A stretch of 33,285 nt of DNA from Bradyrhizobium guangdongense (GCF_006483445.1 NZ_PPPT01000091.1:1-33285), one strand, 5' to 3'. Positions 1 through 8,073 are shown, numbered from the stretch's first letter. The notes: generated by a model from the letters alone, not told the origin. Made by a program: numbers and translations.

Positions 1-40
1 GCCCGGCCATGACGACGTGGAGGCAGTCTGTGCGAAAAAC

Positions 41-361
41 TCAGCCCCGCCCCGGCGAACGCGGGCCGGCCTTGCGCTGGCTGGTGTAGGAGTCCCAGTT
101 GCTCCAGCTTCCGTTGCTGAGGCTTTGCAGGTCGGTCGTGAGCGGGCGGCGGGTGCGCTTTTCATAGTCGGCGATGGATCGTTCCGACTGTACGATCTTC
201 CGCTTCAGATCCGCGATCGCCTTCAGCGTCTGCCCGTTCCGCTTCGAGGACGCGATTTCGCCCATCGTGAAGCGCGCGGTCTCCAGCGCCTTCAACTCGG
301 CGCGGTTCTTCTTCAACTGGACCCGGTGCCAGGCGATGTTGCTGTCGCTGTCCGCAACCAT
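41..361 (-). CDS. small charged hypothetical protein (106 aa)
   Basis: I do not recognise a named family. The start at 361 (reading MVADSDSNIAWHR) is preferred over the longer reading from 472 because GGAG lies about 7 nt upstream of this ATG and the extra N-terminus is low-complexity and basic. The protein is hydrophilic and Lys/Arg-rich. A central helix of about 50 residues, with evenly spaced Leu, Ile, Lys and Glu, looks able to form a coiled coil. There is no signal peptide or membrane segment. It lies downstream of the ferredoxin-NADP reductase on the same strand, about 100 nt apart, so it could be co-transcribed, but nothing ties it to that function. Confidence 0.6.
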   Translation of the reverse strand: MVADSDSNIAWHRVQLKKNRAELKALETARFTMGEIASSKRNGQTLKAIADLKRKIVQSERSIADYEKRTRRPLTTDLQSLSNGSWSNWDSYTSQRKAGPRSPGRG

Positions 362-458
362 AAGGGAACTCCGCTGATTCGGCTCAGGACATAGTAACGT
401 CCAGCGAATCGGCGGGGCAACGGTGCCGCGACGGCGAAAATACGGCTTTGGTTCGCGC

Positions 459-1232
459 TTACCGCTCGGCAAAGGCCTTTTCGACCACGAACTGGGCCGG
501 TTCGCCGTGATTGCCCTCGACGAAGCCGCGCTCGGTGAGGAGCAGGCGGGTATCAGTGACCAGTGCCGGGCTGCCGCAGATCATGACGCGGTCATGGGCG
601 GCTTCGATGGCCGGCAGGCCGATGTCTGCAAACAGCTTGCCCGAGGTGATGAGATCGGTGATGCGGCCGCGGTTGCGGAAGGGGTCGCGGGTCACGGTCG
701 GGTAGTAGATCAGCTGGTTGCTGATGTACTCGCCGAGCAGTTCGTCCTTGGGTAGCGTCTCGGTGATCATCTCGCCATAGGCGAGCTCTTTCACGTGCCG
801 GCAGCCGTGCAGCAGCACCACCTTCTCGAAGCGCTCGTAGGTCTCGGGATCCTTGATCACGCTGAGGAACGGAGCGAGGCCCGTGCCGGTGCCGATCAGA
901 TAGAGGTTGCGGCCCGCTTCGAGGTTGTCGATCACGAGTGTGCCGGTCGCCTTGCGGCTGACAATTATCTCGTCACCCTCTTTGAGATGCTGGAGGCGCG
1001 AGGTCAGCGGGCCGTCCGGCACCTTGATCGAGAAGAACTCGAGCGTGTCCTCGTAATTGGCGCTGGCGACGCTGTAGGCCCGCAGCAGCGGCTTCTCGCC
1101 GACCTTGAGCCCGATCATGGTGAATTCGCCGTTGCGGAAGCGGAAGGTCGGGCTGCGGGTGGTCTTGAAGGAGAACAGCGTGTCGGTCCAGTGGTGAACG
1201 CTGAGGACGCTTTCCTGGTTGAAATTGCTCAT
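459..1232 (-). CDS. fpr: ferredoxin--NADP+ reductase
   Basis: This is a 257-aa FAD enzyme of the bacterial (subclass I, Fpr) ferredoxin-NADP reductase family, moving electrons between NADPH and ferredoxin or flavodoxin in the cytoplasm. Visible marks are the FAD-binding RAYSVAS motif near residue 51, the NADP-binding GTGTGLAPFLS stretch near residue 115, the VMICGSP segment near residue 217, and a short C-terminal tail ending in VEKAFAER. Length fits the family. It is divergent from the enamidase gene, and the shared 149-bp gap carries two copies of the palindrome found at the nicotinate promoters. It may therefore supply low-potential electrons to the Fe-S hydroxynicotinate reductase. A general oxidative-stress role for Fpr is the alternative. 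Confidence 0.93.
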   Translation of the reverse strand: MSNFNQESVLSVHHWTDTLFSFKTTRSPTFRFRNGEFTMIGLKVGEKPLLRAYSVASANYEDTLEFFSIKVPDGPLTSRLQHLKEGDEIIVSRKATGTLVIDNLEAGRNLYLIGTGTGLAPFLSVIKDPETYERFEKVVLLHGCRHVKELAYGEMITETLPKDELLGEYISNQLIYYPTVTRDPFRNRGRITDLITSGKLFADIGLPAIEAAHDRVMICGSPALVTDTRLLLTERGFVEGNHGEPAQFVVEKAFAER

Positions 1233-1244
1233 CTCACCCTGCCC

Positions 1245-1307
1245 TTGCCTATTGCCGTAATCGGCTAGATAATATCATTCGTGTACTATCGTTCGTATAC
1301 AAATGAA
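1245..1307 (+). promoter_or_regulatory. putative promoter and double operator between fpr and the enamidase gene
   Basis: TTGCCT (1245-1250) and GATAAT (1268-1273) are separated by 17 nt and could be a sigma-70-type promoter reading toward the enamidase gene. Two overlapping palindrome-like sites follow at once: 1274-1293 (ATCATTCGTGTACTATCGTT, good left half only) and 1288-1307 (ATCGTTCGTATACAAATGAA, both halves). They match the motif at 12281-12300 and 12431-12450. The promoter boxes are inferred; the shared motif is seen directly. Confidence 0.6.
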
Positions 1308-1381
1308 TAATCCGGCTTGATCGATCGGTCAAGGCGGGATCAGATCGCAAGCGTTGCAGGTAGGGATAAGGAACCATCTCC

Positions 1382-2578
1382 ATGGCGCATGACGCACCCC
1401 AGGCCACCGGGCCTTCCAAGCTCGTGATCCGCAATATCGGCCTGCTGCTGTCCGGCGACCTGAACAAGCCGATCCTCGATGCCGACACCATCGTCGCCGA
1501 GAACGGCAAGATCACCGCGGTCGGCCGTTTCAAGGACGTCGACATCGAAGGCGCGACCACGATCGTGGACGCCAACGGCACCACGGTGGCGCCCGGCCTG
1601 ATCGACAGCCACGTCCACCCTGTGGCGGGCGACTGGACGCCGCGGCAGAACCAGATCAACTGGATCGACAGCTACCTGCATGGCGGTGTCACCACCATGA
1701 TCTCGGCCGGCGAGGTGCACATGCCCGGCCGTCCGCGCGACGTCGTCGGCCTGAAGGCCATGGCGATCTTCGCCCAGCGCGCGTTCTGGACGCTGCGTCC
1801 CGGCGGCGTGAAGGTTCACGCCGGCGCGCCCGTCATCGAATGCGAGATGGTCGAGGAAGACTTCAAGGAATTGGCCGCGGCCGGCGTGAAGCTGCTCGGC
1901 GAAGTCGGCTTGGGCGGCGTCAAGGACGGCCCGACCGCGCGAAAAATGGTGGGCTGGGCGCGCAAATACGGCATCCAGAGCACGATCCACACCGGCGGTC
2001 CCTCGATCCCCGGCTCCGGCCTGATCGACAAGGACGTGGTGCTGGAAGCCGACACCGACGTGGTCGGCCACATCAATGGCGGCCACACCGCGCTGCCCGA
2101 CGACCAGATCCGCTGCATCTGCGAGGGCTGCAAGCGCGGCCTCGAGCTGGTTCACAACGGCAATGAGCGCTCCGCGCTGTTCACCCTGCGCACCGCGCGC
2201 GAGATGGGCGATCTGCACCGCGTCATCCTCGGCACCGACGCGCCGGCCGGCTCCGGCGTGCAGCCGCTCGGCATTTTGCGCATGGTCTCGATGCTGTCGT
2301 CGCTCGGCGACCTGCCGGCCGAGCTCGCCTTCTGTCTCGCCACCGGCAACACCGCGCGGATGCGCGAGCTCGATTGCGGCCTGATCGAAGTCGGCCGCTC
2401 CGCCGATTTCGTGCTGATGGACAAGGCGCAGCATTCGCCCGGCAAGAACATTCTGGAGAGCGTGCAGCTCGGCGACCTCCCCGGCATCGGCATGACCATC
2501 ATCGACGGCATCGTGCGCACGCAACGCAGCCGCAACACGCCGCCGGCGGGGAAAGTGCCGGAGATCGTGGCGAAGTAA
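1382..2578 (+). CDS. ena: enamidase-like amidohydrolase (nicotinate ring opening)
   Basis: This 398-aa metal-dependent hydrolase of the amidohydrolase superfamily has the N-terminal beta-sandwich start (KLVIRNIGLLLSG), metal ligands HVH at residues 77-79 after APGLIDS, later histidines in STIHTGG and VVGHINGGH, and the C-terminal metal Asp in LGTDAPAGSG. In Eubacterium barkeri, enamidase of this family hydrolyses 1,4,5,6-tetrahydro-6-oxonicotinate to ammonia and 2-formylglutarate. That role is assigned here because a hydroxynicotinate reductase homologue and a nicotinate hydroxylase lie in the same island and the same operator motif precedes all three transcription units. AAGGA lies about 8 nt before the ATG. 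A different cyclic amide substrate remains possible. Confidence 0.8.
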   Translation: MAHDAPQATGPSKLVIRNIGLLLSGDLNKPILDADTIVAENGKITAVGRFKDVDIEGATTIVDANGTTVAPGLIDSHVHPVAGDWTPRQNQINWIDSYLHGGVTTMISAGEVHMPGRPRDVVGLKAMAIFAQRAFWTLRPGGVKVHAGAPVIECEMVEEDFKELAAAGVKLLGEVGLGGVKDGPTARKMVGWARKYGIQSTIHTGGPSIPGSGLIDKDVVLEADTDVVGHINGGHTALPDDQIRCICEGCKRGLELVHNGNERSALFTLRTAREMGDLHRVILGTDAPAGSGVQPLGILRMVSMLSSLGDLPAELAFCLATGNTARMRELDCGLIEVGRSADFVLMDKAQHSPGKNILESVQLGDLPGIGMTIIDGIVRTQRSRNTPPAGKVPEIVAK

Positions 2579-2597
2579 GCTCGGATTGCAAGCAGAC

Positions 2598-2731
2598 CCG
2601 TCATCCTGAGGCGCGAGTGCGCGGCGCCATTGCGCCGTGCGCGAGCCTCGAAGGATGAATCGGCCGAGATGCAGCAGCCGGGCCGTCGCCCTTCGAGGGC
2701 CGCTGAAGAAGCGGCCACCTCAGGGTGACGG
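2598..2731. repeat. palindromic intergenic repeat, copy 1
   Basis: The outer arms 2598-2612 and 2718-2731 (CCGTCATCCTGAGG against CCTCAGGGTGACGG) form an imperfect inverted repeat. An inner pair around CCTCGAAGG (about 2647-2655) and CCCTTCGAGG (about 2689-2698) is also inverted. A second copy lies at 3856-3996. Elements with these ends are abundant between genes in Bradyrhizobium-type genomes. Confidence 0.85.
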
Positions 2732-2755
2732 TACAGCGTCTCGCGCTCCCTGGAG

Positions 2756-3181
2756 TCACGACACCTTCGCGTCCACCCGGCACTGCGCGTCGCCGACGCG
2801 CACGAGCGCCGTCATGAACGGATAGGTGCGCCGCCAGGGCTGGAATTTTTCGCCGCTGTGGCCCTTCAACAGCATGCGCACGCCTTGCGGATCGAGGTCC
2901 GCCGACACGGAATAGGGTTGCGCTTCCGCCATGAGCTCGAGGCGGCCGACCAGACGGCCGCCGCGCGACGGCTGCTCCTCGATGCGCAAGGCGGTACGGC
3001 CGCAGGTGCTTGCGCCGGTGACTTCGACCCCGCACCAGCCGCCAGCGCATTTCGAGATGTCGAACGTTAGTTGCCTCGCCTCGTCCTTCCAGCGCCCCGC
3101 GAAATCGGCTACGGACTCTCCGGCGCGCGCGGCGGGCGCCGCATTGCCGACACCAAGCCCGACGATCGTGGCCGCAATCAT
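2756..3181 (-). CDS. secreted small protein, DUF2147-like (tentative)
   Basis: The 141-aa reading begins MIAATIVGLGVG and has a short hydrophobic N-terminus ending near AAPAARAGES, consistent with an exported protein. The mature part contains FAGRWKDEARQLTFDISKC followed by GGWCGVEV. This resembles the GxW...I.(R/K)C...CG.V layout of DUF2147-type periplasmic proteins, but the match is by eye and weak. Cysteines at KCAGGWC, TCGRT and QCRVD could pair as disulfides after export. The start is uncertain: the ATG overlaps the possible ATG of the divergent gene at 3180, and no clear Shine-Dalgarno precedes it. Function unknown. Confidence 0.6.
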   Translation of the reverse strand: MIAATIVGLGVGNAAPAARAGESVADFAGRWKDEARQLTFDISKCAGGWCGVEVTGASTCGRTALRIEEQPSRGGRLVGRLELMAEAQPYSVSADLDPQGVRMLLKGHSGEKFQPWRRTYPFMTALVRVGDAQCRVDAKVS

Positions 3182-3209
3182 GGCCCTGATCGGTCCGAGG
3201 AGCGTTGAA

Positions 3210-3893
3210 TTGGAGCGAGCCGACCCGCAACGAATTGCGCCGCTCTCCGCATTGCGGTCGCACGCGGTCCGCTTCGCCAAAGTCGTCGCGTTCATCGTCG
3301 CTTCCTCTATCATTTTTCCGGCGGGACTGATGGCGATCGCCCTCGGATTTGGGGCGATGCCGCTGCCGCATCCCTTGTATCTCGTCCTGCAGCGGCTGCC
3401 CATCGTGTTTCCGCTGCACATGATCGCGTCGGGGCTGACGCTCATCCTCATCCCGCTTGCGCTGCTGCTGCGCCATCGCCCGTCCCTGCACCGCCCCATC
3501 GGCCGCGTCGCCTTCGGCTGCATTCTGACCGGCGCGCTGAGCGCGCTACCCGTCGCGCTGTGCAGCGAAGCCAACGCCGTGGCGCGGACAGGTCTGTTCG
3601 TGCAGGGCGTCGCATGGCTCGGATTCGCCGTGGCTGCGGTCCATGCTGTCAGGTCCGGCAATGTCGCAAGTCACGCGCGGCGAATGATTGCGGTCGCCGC
3701 GATCGCGTCCGGTGCCATCTGGTTGCGGCTGGTGACAGCAGTGGCGACGGTTTTTACGTTGCCGTTCGACGAGGTCTACGCGACAGCGACGTGGCTGTGC
3801 TGGATCGTGCCGCTGGCGATTGCACTTGTGTGGACGAAGTGCTCCACTGCCGCACCCGTCATCCTGAGGCGCTCGCCTTGCGCAGCAAGGTGA
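3210..3893 (+). CDS. DUF2306-type membrane protein
   Basis: A membrane protein of about 227 aa with six or so hydrophobic segments, for example VVAFIVASSIIFPAGLMAIA, FPLHMIASGLTLILIPLALL and WLCWIVPLAIALVW. The HMIASGLTLILIPLALLLRHR region followed by LHRPIGRVAF fits the DUF2306 (predicted membrane protein) family. The TTG at 3210 is chosen because GAGGAG sits 7 nt upstream at 3197-3202. An ATG at 3180 is in frame but has no such site and collides with the divergent gene's start. The last dozen residues (PVILRRSPCAAR) and the stop codon are encoded by the repeat at 3856-3996. Molecular function unknown. Confidence 0.72.
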   Translation: MERADPQRIAPLSALRSHAVRFAKVVAFIVASSIIFPAGLMAIALGFGAMPLPHPLYLVLQRLPIVFPLHMIASGLTLILIPLALLLRHRPSLHRPIGRVAFGCILTGALSALPVALCSEANAVARTGLFVQGVAWLGFAVAAVHAVRSGNVASHARRMIAVAAIASGAIWLRLVTAVATVFTLPFDEVYATATWLCWIVPLAIALVWTKCSTAAPVILRRSPCAAR

Positions 3894-3996
3894 GCCTCGA
3901 AGGATGAACGGGCTAGGTGATGCAGCGGGGCCGTCGCCCTTCGAGGCTCGCCCAGCGGCGCAGTTGCGCCGCAAGGCTCGCACCTCAGGGTGACGG
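3856..3996. repeat. palindromic intergenic repeat, copy 2
   Basis: The outer arms CCGTCATCCTGAGG (3856-3869) and CCTCAGGGTGACGG (3983-3996) match copy 1 at 2598-2731. Internal inverted segments GCGAGCCT/AGGCTCGC and CCTCGAAGG/CCCTTCGAGG are also present. The left arm provides the end of the DUF2306 reading frame. Confidence 0.85.
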
Positions 3997-4010
3997 AGCG
4001 GGAATCGAGT

Positions 4011-4466
4011 TCACCGCAGCTTGTTCAGCAGCGCCATCAGCGTCTCGCGCTCCTTCGCATCCAACGGCGCCAGGGTCTCGCGAGTGATGGCGAGCGCGCT
4101 GGGGGCGACCTTTTCGGCGAGCTGCTGACCGGCGCGGGTGAGACTGACCTGCAGCCGGCGGCCGTCCTCGGGATCAGGGCTGGTCTCGGTCAGGCCGCGC
4201 GCGGTCAGGCGGTCGATCACGCCCTTGATGGTGGCGACATCCATGGCGGTGAGGCGGCCGAGCTGGTTCTGCGAGCACGCGCCGGTCTCGGCGAGCTTTG
4301 ACAGCGCCGCCCATTGCGTCGGCGTGAGGTTGGTGCCGATGTCGCGGGCAAAGATCGCGCTGTGGCGCTGCCAGACCTGGCGCAGGATGAAGCCGACCTG
4401 CTCGTCCAGCACGTAAGGCGCTTTTGCCGGCTTGACGCTCTTCTTCGCCGCAACGCTTTTCGCCAT
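4011..4466 (-). CDS. MarR-family regulator, NicR/BpsR-like
   Basis: This 151-aa winged-helix repressor has a Lys/Ala-rich N-terminal tail (about 17 residues), a helical dimer segment, then LTPTQWAALSKLAETG and the recognition-helix region LGRLTAMDVATIKGVIDRL, followed by the wing (PDPEDGRRLQVSLT). The TAMDVATIKG stretch is what I associate with NicR of Pseudomonas putida and BpsR of Bordetella, which sense 6-hydroxynicotinate and repress nic genes. The match is recalled, not computed. It is the last gene of the hydroxynicotinate reductase/ABC transporter operon, starting 15 nt after livF. Its likely targets are the palindromes at 1274-1307, 12281-12300 and 12431-12450, giving negative feedback on its own operon. 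Confidence 0.85.
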   Translation of the reverse strand: MAKSVAAKKSVKPAKAPYVLDEQVGFILRQVWQRHSAIFARDIGTNLTPTQWAALSKLAETGACSQNQLGRLTAMDVATIKGVIDRLTARGLTETSPDPEDGRRLQVSLTRAGQQLAEKVAPSALAITRETLAPLDAKERETLMALLNKLR

Positions 4467-4480
4467 CAGTTGTCAGCCCC

Positions 4481-5185
4481 TCACAACGACAGATGCGCGT
4501 CGCGGATATCCGGACGTGCGTCGAGCTCGGCCATCGTACCACCGAAACAGATTCGGCCACGCTCGATGATGTAGGCACGATCGGAAATCAGCCGCGCAAA
4601 GTGCAAATTCTGCTCGGAGACGACGATGCTGACGCCCTCCTTCTTCATGGTCAGGATCGCATCGACCATCTGCTCCACGATTTTTGGCGACAGGCCCTCG
4701 GAGGGCTCATCGAGCAGCACCAGCGACGGATTGCCCATCAGCGTGCGCGCGATGGTCAGCATCTGCTGCTCGCCGCCGCTCATGCGACCGCCCGGGCGGT
4801 TGCGCATCTCGCTGAGGTTCGGAAACAGCGCGAACAGCTTTTCGCGCGTCCAGTACGGTGCGTTCGTTCGCTTGGGCTGGCGGCCGACTTCGAGGTTTTC
4901 GTCGACGGTGAGGTCGGTGAAGATGCGACGCTCCTCCGGAACGTAGCCGAGGCCGCCGCGCACGATCTCGTGGGTCGGACACACTGATACGTCCCTGCCC
5001 TCGAACTGGATGCGGCCGGTGCGCTGCGCGACGAGGCCGACGATGGAGCGGAAGGTCGTGGACTTGCCGGCGCCGTTGCGGCCGAGCAGTGCGACGACCT
5101 CGCCCTCGCCCACTTCAAGGGCGATGTCGAACAAAATATGCGCCGGGCCGTAATAGCTGTTGAGGTCCGCAACTGCGAGCTTCAT
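4481..5185 (-). CDS. livF: ABC transporter ATPase, LivF type
   Basis: This 234-aa cytoplasmic ATPase of the branched-chain amino acid (HAAT) importer family has Walker A GRNGAGKS (35-42), the signature MSGGEQQ, Walker B LVLLDEPSEGL and a switch-region His/Gln pattern after SEQNLHFA. It begins with ATGA overlap to the end of livG (5182-5185), so the two ATPases are translationally coupled. HAAT systems are often used for aromatic and heterocyclic acids. The operon context suggests import of nicotinate, hydroxynicotinate or a related acid, which is an inference. Confidence 0.93.
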   Translation of the reverse strand: MKLAVADLNSYYGPAHILFDIALEVGEGEVVALLGRNGAGKSTTFRSIVGLVAQRTGRIQFEGRDVSVCPTHEIVRGGLGYVPEERRIFTDLTVDENLEVGRQPKRTNAPYWTREKLFALFPNLSEMRNRPGGRMSGGEQQMLTIARTLMGNPSLVLLDEPSEGLSPKIVEQMVDAILTMKKEGVSIVVSEQNLHFARLISDRAYIIERGRICFGGTMAELDARPDIRDAHLSL

Positions 5186-5973
5186 GCCGAGGCCCCCTCG
5201 CGATGGCGGGCGTCGTAGACCAAGCCCTCGCCGAGATAGACCGCCTGCACCTGCGGATTGCCGCGCACCTCTTCCGGCGAGCCCTCCGCGATCAGCGTGC
5301 CGCGGTTGAGCACGATGATGCGGTCGGCATGCTCGAATACGACGTCCATGTCGTGCTCGGTGAAGAGCACGCCGATCGATTTTTCGCGCGCGATGGTCGC
5401 CGTCAATCGCATCAGGTCGACGCGTTCGCGCGGGGCCATGCCGGCCGTCGGCTCGTCCATCAACAACAGTTTTGGCTGGTTGGCGAGCGCGACTGCGAGC
5501 TCAAGACGCTTGAGGTCGCCATAGGCGAGTTCGCCGCAGGGACGGTCGGCATAGCCGCCCATGCCGACGAGTTCGAGGAGGCGTCCGGCCTCGTCGCGCG
5601 CGACTTTTGCCGCCGAGCCGACGAGATTGAAGAGGCGCTGCTCATGCGAGATCAGCGCGACCTGCACGTTCTCGCGCACGGTCATGGTGGCGAAGGTTGC
5701 CGTGATCTGGAAGGTGCGGCCCACGCCCAGCCGCCAGATCTCGCGCGGCTTGCGGCCGGTGATCTCCTCGCCGAGCAGGCGGACATGGCCGGAGTCCGGC
5801 CGGTTCTGGCCGTTGAGCATGTCAAAGCAGGTGCTCTTGCCCGCGCCGTTCGGGCCGATCAGCGCAAGAATCTCGCCAGCGCGCAGCTGGAACGACACGC
5901 CGCGCACGGCATGGATGCCGCCATAGGATTTTGTCAGGCCTTCGACCGCAAGAAGTGTGGGGGCGACGCTCAT
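5182..5973 (-). CDS. livG: ABC transporter ATPase, LivG type
   Basis: A 263-aa ATPase partner of LivF in a HAAT-type importer. Walker A GPNGAGKS is at residues 40-47, the LivG-typical FQITATFATMTVRENV segment follows, then the ELAYGDLKRLELAVAL signature and Walker B LLLMDEPTAGM. The start at 5973 (MSVAPTLLAVEG) overlaps the stop of the permease gene by four bases (ATGA). The longer frame reaching 6342 is only read-through into the opposite reading of the permease gene. The C-terminal DARHREGASA tail is short and unremarkable. Confidence 0.93.
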   Translation of the reverse strand: MSVAPTLLAVEGLTKSYGGIHAVRGVSFQLRAGEILALIGPNGAGKSTCFDMLNGQNRPDSGHVRLLGEEITGRKPREIWRLGVGRTFQITATFATMTVRENVQVALISHEQRLFNLVGSAAKVARDEAGRLLELVGMGGYADRPCGELAYGDLKRLELAVALANQPKLLLMDEPTAGMAPRERVDLMRLTATIAREKSIGVLFTEHDMDVVFEHADRIIVLNRGTLIAEGSPEEVRGNPQVQAVYLGEGLVYDARHREGASA

Positions 5974-7859
5974 TCGGCAGACTCGATCGGTTTGGCAAGC
6001 AGCGTCGATCCCGGCGGCGAGACCGAGCGTTTCCGCTGCAACAGCATTTCCAGCGTGCCGACGATGCCCTTGGGGAAGACGACCACGATCAGCACGATAA
6101 AGCCGCCGAGCACGAGTTTTGACAGGTCGGTCTGGCTGACCAGCCAGATGTTGAGGGCCTTGTAGACGATGGCGCCGATGACAGCGCCCGACACCGTCTC
6201 GACGCCACCGAGCAGCACCATGACCAATGCATCGACCGAGAGCGAGATGCCGAGATTGTCGGGGAAGACGCTGCCCTTGAGGTAGGCGAACAGCGCACCG
6301 CCGACGCCGGCCGTGGTGCCCGCGATCACGAAGGCGGTCCACTGCATGCGTTTGGCGTTGATGCCGATCGCTTCACTGCGCAGCAGCGAGTCGCGCGTGG
6401 CACGCAACGCGTAGCCGAAGGGGGAGAACACGGCGATGCGCAGTGCGATCGTGACAAGAGCTGCGACGCCGAGCGCCAGCCAGTAGAAGTGCGAGGGGCT
6501 CGCCGCCCACTTCTCCGGCCACAGGCCCAAGATGCCGTTGTCGCCGCCGGTGACGCTGACCCATTGGAACGCGATCGACCAGACGATCTGCGCGAACGCC
6601 AGGGTCAGCATCGCAAAATAGACGCCGGAGAGTTGCACGGCGAAGAAGCCGAACACGGCCGCGCCTGCAAGACCCATCAGCGGCCCGAGCAGCAGGCAGA
6701 CGATCATCGGCAGCCCCGCCATCTTTGCGAGGAACGCGATGCCGTAGGTGCCGAGGCCGAAATAGGCGGCATGGCCGAAGGACGCGAGGCCGCCGACCGC
6801 CATCAGGAAATGCAGGCTGACGGCGAAGATGACGAAGATCGCGATCTCGGAGGCGACGGTCAGCGCGTAATTGCCGGCAAACAGCGGCAGCGTCGCCGCA
6901 ACGATCAGCCCGGCGAGCGCGGCGAGCCGTTCGTTCTGGGTCAGCGGTCGCCAGGGATTGACGGTCAGGCCCGGCGTACGACGCGCGGCTGCCTCAGGCT
7001 TACCGAACAAGCCCCAAGGGCGAACGATCAAGACCACCGCCATCACCAGGAACACCAAGATGATCGAGATCTTTGGAAAGATCAAAATGCCGAAGGCGTT
7101 CAGCTCCGAGACCAGCACGGCCGCGACGAAGGCGCCGACGATGCTGCCGAGCCCACCGATCACGACCACGACGAAGACCTCGACGATGATGCGCAGGTCC
7201 ATGGCATGATGCACGGCATCGCGCGGGATCTGAAGCGCGCCGCCAAGCGCGGCAAGGAAGACACCGACCGCAAACACCGAGGTGAACAGCCACTTCTGAT
7301 TGACGCCAAGGGCTGCGACCATGTCGCGGTCCTGCGTCGCGGCGCGCACCAGCACACCCCAGCGCGTACGCTGGAACAGAAGCCAGAGAACGCCGAGCAC
7401 GACGGGGCCGAGCACAATCAGGAACAGATCGTAGCTCGGGATGGCCTGGCCGAAGAAATCGACTGCGCCCTTGAAGCCGGGCGCACGGCGGCCGACGAGA
7501 TCGTCGGGACCCCAGATCAGGACGACGAGGTCCTGCACCATCAGAGTCAGACCGAAGGTCGCGAGCAACTGAAAGAGTTCAGGGACGTGATAGATGCGCC
7601 GCAGCAGCACCATCTCGACGAGAAGGCCGATCAGCGCCACCGCGAGGGCCGCCATGACGATACCGCCCCAGAAGCCGAACGCGCCCGAGAAGCGGTCCGT
7701 CAGCGTGAAGGCGATATAGGCGCCGATCATGTAGAAGGCGCCATGCGCAAAGTTCACGATGCGCGTCACGCCGAAGATGATCGACAGGCCCGAGGCCACC
7801 AGGAACAGCGACGCTGCGCTGGCAAGTCCCGTGAGAAACTGTACGACGTAAAAGGCCAT
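5970..7859 (-). CDS. livHM: fused LivH-LivM ABC permease
   Basis: This 629-aa inner-membrane protein carries both permease halves of a branched-chain-type importer in one chain. Residues 1 to about 290 are LivH-like (GLSIIFGVTRIVNFAHGAFYM near the start). Residues from about 310 to 610 are LivM-like (VGGLASFGHAAYFGLGTYG and ALRATRDSLLRSEAIGIN, the EAA-type coupling loop). A basic, proline-containing linker joins them. Separate LivH and LivM proteins are the more usual arrangement, so this is a true fusion with no internal stop. It is followed immediately by livG and separated from the binding-protein gene upstream by a 214-bp gap that holds a cloverleaf repeat. Confidence 0.93.
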   Translation of the reverse strand: MAFYVVQFLTGLASAASLFLVASGLSIIFGVTRIVNFAHGAFYMIGAYIAFTLTDRFSGAFGFWGGIVMAALAVALIGLLVEMVLLRRIYHVPELFQLLATFGLTLMVQDLVVLIWGPDDLVGRRAPGFKGAVDFFGQAIPSYDLFLIVLGPVVLGVLWLLFQRTRWGVLVRAATQDRDMVAALGVNQKWLFTSVFAVGVFLAALGGALQIPRDAVHHAMDLRIIVEVFVVVVIGGLGSIVGAFVAAVLVSELNAFGILIFPKISIILVFLVMAVVLIVRPWGLFGKPEAAARRTPGLTVNPWRPLTQNERLAALAGLIVAATLPLFAGNYALTVASEIAIFVIFAVSLHFLMAVGGLASFGHAAYFGLGTYGIAFLAKMAGLPMIVCLLLGPLMGLAGAAVFGFFAVQLSGVYFAMLTLAFAQIVWSIAFQWVSVTGGDNGILGLWPEKWAASPSHFYWLALGVAALVTIALRIAVFSPFGYALRATRDSLLRSEAIGINAKRMQWTAFVIAGTTAGVGGALFAYLKGSVFPDNLGISLSVDALVMVLLGGVETVSGAVIGAIVYKALNIWLVSQTDLSKLVLGGFIVLIVVVFPKGIVGTLEMLLQRKRSVSPPGSTLLAKPIESAE

Positions 7860-7922
7860 CTTCGGTCCGGGTTGGGTGTGAAGTCACCTCGCCCCGCGTA
7901 TAGGGAGAGACACTTGTCGCTT

Positions 7923-8063
7923 CGTAGGGTGGGTTAGCCCTGCGATTGCGCGAAGCGCAATTCGCCGGGCGTAACCCACCGCTTTGGTTTCCGCAGAGAC
8001 AGAAGTGGTGGGTTACGCCCCCGGGCTGCGCTTTGCGCAGCCGCAGGGCTAACCCACCCTACG
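7923..8063. repeat. cloverleaf-like palindromic repeat inside the transporter operon
   Basis: Perfect 22-nt outer arms lie at 7923-7944 and 8042-8063 (core GTAGGGTGGGTTAG). Inside are a hairpin TTGCGC-GAA-GCGCAA (7946-7960), a perfect 14-nt stem GGGCGTAACCCACC (7967-7980) with 8007-8020, and a hairpin GGCTGCGC-TTT-GCGCAGCC (8024-8042). As RNA it would fold into a stem with three arms. Repeats with GTAGGGTGGGTTAG ends are common in Bradyrhizobium-like genomes. Confidence 0.9.
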
Positions 8064-8073
8064 GCAGCGGAGA

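Noticed and set aside
6489..7937. 482-aa plus-strand open frame over the LivHM permease gene
   Set aside because: The peptide is Asp/Arg/Gly/Glu-rich with no domain, and the minus-strand frame is a full permease with coupled neighbours.
7923..8063. Cloverleaf structure as a tRNA
   Set aside because: It is 141 nt with a 22-bp outer stem and lacks the tRNA invariant GGTTCGAATCC arm. It is a palindromic repeat.
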